Below are positions 5,741 through 7,367 of a stretch of 7,367 bases of DNA, piece after piece. Source of the DNA: Candidatus Omnitrophota bacterium (lineage in GTDB: Bacteria > Omnitrophota > Gorgyraeia > Gygaellales > Profunditerraquicolaceae). The translations under genes and the position numbers were made by a program. The DNA is taken from contig CAIRWO010000198.1 of NCBI GenBank assembly GCA_903882345.1, positions 1 through 7,367 on the forward strand, read 5' to 3'. The first letter of the stretch is position 1. Each line of letters starts with the position of its first letter. A model generated the notes under the pieces. It was not told the DNA's origin. It was given only the letters and a program-made list of their open reading frames with translations, and ran no database searches.

Positions 5741-6243
5741 TGAAGAAAATAATTTTGCCTTTACAAAAGAAGGATATTACGCAGTTAAAACCCGGTGAGG
5801 AAGCCGCGCTGACAGGCATTATTTATACTGCCCGCGATCAAGCGCACAAAAGGCTGGTTGAGGCGATCAGGAAAAAACATAAACTGCCAATTGATTTAAG
5901 GGGTAAGGCTATTTATTATTGCGGCCCGACAAAAACACCTAAGGGTAAAGTCATTGGTTCCTGTGGCCCGACAACCAGCTCGCGCATGGATGAATTTACC
6001 CCGGAATTGCTTAAACATGGCCTTCGTGGGATGATCGGAAAAGGAAACCGCTCTGAAGCGGTAGCGAGAGCAATAAAAAAATTCAAAGCCGTATATTTTC
6101 TTACTTATGCCGGATGCGGGGCATTACTGGCGGGATACGTTAAGAGCGCGAAACCAGTTGCCTATCGCGACTTGGGTCCGGAGGCAATATACGAACTAAA
6201 AGTGAAAGATTTCCCGGTGATCGTGGGAATTAGAGGAAAGTGA
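5740..6243 (+). CDS. Class I fumarate hydratase, beta subunit
   Basis: Second subunit of the class I Fe-S hydro-lyase, corresponding to the C-terminal domain of single-chain FumA; it helps build the substrate pocket. The ATG at 5740 overlaps the alpha stop (TAATG) and gives the family N-terminus. An in-frame ATG at 5689 would add 17 residues inside the alpha gene and is rejected. The 167-residue product shows TARD (30-33) with His36 and Arg38, GPTTSSRMD (76-84), the MIGKG turn (98-102) and RDLGPEAI (143-150). It stops right after PVIVGIRGK, whereas many relatives carry another 10 or more residues after this strand, so the C-terminus is short. Cys61, Cys75 and Cys126 lie where Ala, Val or Gly is more usual. 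No clear SD is visible, so translation is probably coupled to alpha. Confidence 0.9.
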   Translation: MKKIILPLQKKDITQLKPGEEAALTGIIYTARDQAHKRLVEAIRKKHKLPIDLRGKAIYYCGPTKTPKGKVIGSCGPTTSSRMDEFTPELLKHGLRGMIGKGNRSEAVARAIKKFKAVYFLTYAGCGALLAGYVKSAKPVAYRDLGPEAIYELKVKDFPVIVGIRGK

Positions 6244-6250
6244 GGCAGCT

Positions 6251-6964
6251 ATGGCTCGGCCGGATGGAAGAGGTTGGGATAAAATTAGGAATGTCAATAT
6301 TACGCGCAATTATTTAAAATACGCAGAGGGTTCTTGCCTGATTGAACTAGGCAATACTAAAGTCATCTGCAGTGCTACGGTTGATGAAAATGTTCCGCCG
6401 TTTTTAAAAGGCTCAGGCACCGGCTGGGTGACCGCGGAATACGGGATGCTGCCGCGTTCCTGCCAGACACGTATTCCCCGGGGAAAAGATTCCGGCCGCA
6501 CCTATGAGATCCAGCGGCTGGTCGGCAGGTCTTTGCGCGCGGTGACCGATATGAGAAAGATGGGCGAACGCACGGTTTGGATTGACTGCGACGTGATACA
6601 AGGCGACGGCGGCACGCGCACAGCTTCGATTACGGGAAGCTTTGTTGCCTTGGCTGATGCGTTATATAAAATAAAAAAAGGCGGATCGATCTCTAATGTT
6701 CCGATAAAAGATTTTGTTGCCGCTACCAGCGTCGGTATTTTAAACGGCGATCCGCTGCTTGATTTAAGCTATGAGGAAGATTCCCGGGCAGACGTGGATA
6801 TGAATATTGTAATGACGTCTAAAAACGAATTTATCGAAATACAGGGGACTTCCGAGCGCCGCACGTTCAATAAAGAACAAATGGATAAACTGCTGGAATT
6901 GGCGACAAAAGGCATAGGCGAGTTGATTACCTTGCAGAAAAAGTTGTTGGATGGTGTCTTGTAA
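6251..6964 (+). CDS. rph: Ribonuclease PH
   Basis: Phosphate-dependent 3'-to-5' exoribonuclease that trims tRNA 3' ends; normally a hexameric cytoplasmic ring. The 237-residue length is typical. It opens with the hallmark ARPDGRGWDKIR, then shows GWVTAEYGMLPRS (58-70), RGKDSGRTYEIQRLVGRSLR (77-96), GDGGTRTASITG (118-129) and the C-terminal EIQGTSE (196-202). Arg83 and the Gly121-Thr122-Arg123 turn correspond to phosphate-binding residues of the family, and Asp177 and Asp183 to the metal-binding pair, so it appears active. The ATG at 6251 has GAGG at 6242-6245, overlapping the stop of the preceding gene. Its stop is separated from rdgB by a single base. The rph-rdgB pairing is common across bacteria. 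Confidence 0.97.
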   Translation: MARPDGRGWDKIRNVNITRNYLKYAEGSCLIELGNTKVICSATVDENVPPFLKGSGTGWVTAEYGMLPRSCQTRIPRGKDSGRTYEIQRLVGRSLRAVTDMRKMGERTVWIDCDVIQGDGGTRTASITGSFVALADALYKIKKGGSISNVPIKDFVAATSVGILNGDPLLDLSYEEDSRADVDMNIVMTSKNEFIEIQGTSERRTFNKEQMDKLLELATKGIGELITLQKKLLDGVL

Positions 6965-6965
6965 G

Positions 6966-7367
6966 ATGCGTTTTGAATTGGTAGTTGCTACGAAAAATCA
7001 AAAGAAACTCAAAGAGATAGAAGAGATATTAAAAGGTACGGCAGTTAAGTTAACTTCTCTGGTGGATTATCCCAACGCTCCACGGATCATTGAAAACGGC
7101 AGGACATTTCGGGCCAACGCGATCAAGAAAGCGGTTAAGATCGGCCATTTCACAAAAAAAATCACGCTGGGCGAAGATTCCGGGTTGTGCGCGGAGGCAT
7201 TAGGAGGCAGACCAGGCGTATATTCTTCCCGGTTTTCCGGTAAAGACAAGAGTGATCTAAAAAATAATCTAAAGGTTTTGAAGTTACTGGAAGGTGTAGC
7301 GCTGAAAAAAAGAAAGGCTTATTACAGTTGCGCGGTTGCGATTGCAGATGGACAGGGACTTATCGCT
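6966..7367 (+). CDS. rdgB: XTP/dITP diphosphatase (RdgB/HAM1), 3' end cut by window edge
   Basis: Pyrophosphohydrolase that removes non-canonical purine nucleotides (dITP, XTP) to prevent their incorporation into nucleic acids. The first 134 codons are present and the frame is still open at the right edge; the family is usually about 190-200 residues, so roughly a third is missing. Visible motifs are the N-terminal VVATKNQKKLKEIEEIL, FRANAIKKA, the catalytic GEDSGLCAEALGGRPGVYSS block with its acidic residues, and RKAYYSCAVAIAD. The ATG at 6966 follows the rph stop after one base, with no strong SD but the correct family N-terminus. The product reads as a normal, intact RdgB as far as it goes, extending the operon beyond the window. 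Confidence 0.95.
   Translation, partial: MRFELVVATKNQKKLKEIEEILKGTAVKLTSLVDYPNAPRIIENGRTFRANAIKKAVKIGHFTKKITLGEDSGLCAEALGGRPGVYSSRFSGKDKSDLKNNLKVLKLLEGVALKKRKAYYSCAVAIADGQGLIA

Overview
The window is a bacterial chromosome segment, almost all of it coding on the + strand. It shows no insertion sequence, phage gene, CRISPR array, tRNA or rRNA. Mixed features point to an anaerobic, Gram-negative-type bacterium from an uncultured lineage: a lipobox-bearing cell-wall amidase, an oxygen-sensitive-type two-subunit Fe-S fumarase, mixed Shine-Dalgarno (SD) use, and heptanucleotide repeats buried in coding sequence. My best guess is Candidatus Omnitrophota or a relative. That is an impression from protein style and repeat type, not a proven placement.

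Layout. Positions 1-162 hold the C-terminal end of an unrecognised protein. Positions 267-722 encode a small secreted protein of unknown function, closed by a strong hairpin at 754-780 that looks like a terminator. A near-consensus sigma70-type promoter (839-867) and a leader hairpin covering the SD (888-920) then introduce a tightly packed block that runs off the right edge. Its order is: peptidoglycan amidase lipoprotein, glutamate racemase (murI), queD, queC, queE, queF, class I fumarase alpha and beta subunits, RNase PH (rph), and XTP/dITP diphosphatase (rdgB, partial). Gaps are 9 nt or fewer, or the genes overlap, and no internal terminator is visible, so this is probably one ten-gene operon.

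Functions. The first two genes concern peptidoglycan: the amidase cleaves it and MurI supplies D-glutamate for it. The que genes form a continuous route from 7,8-dihydroneopterin triphosphate to preQ1 (QueD, QueE, QueC, QueF), the precursor of queuosine in tRNA. The fumarase interconverts fumarate and malate. RNase PH trims tRNA 3' ends and RdgB cleans non-canonical purine nucleotides from the pool. murI, rph and rdgB are old neighbours (Bacillus subtilis has racE-ysmB-gerM-rph-ysnA), so the que and fumarase genes look like a block placed inside a conserved housekeeping arrangement.

I found no convincing undescribed defence or mobile system. The most unusual signals are the SD-covering leader hairpin, the two period-7 repeats inside coding sequence, the split between SD-led non-ATG starts and SD-less ATG starts, and the unrecognised secreted protein.
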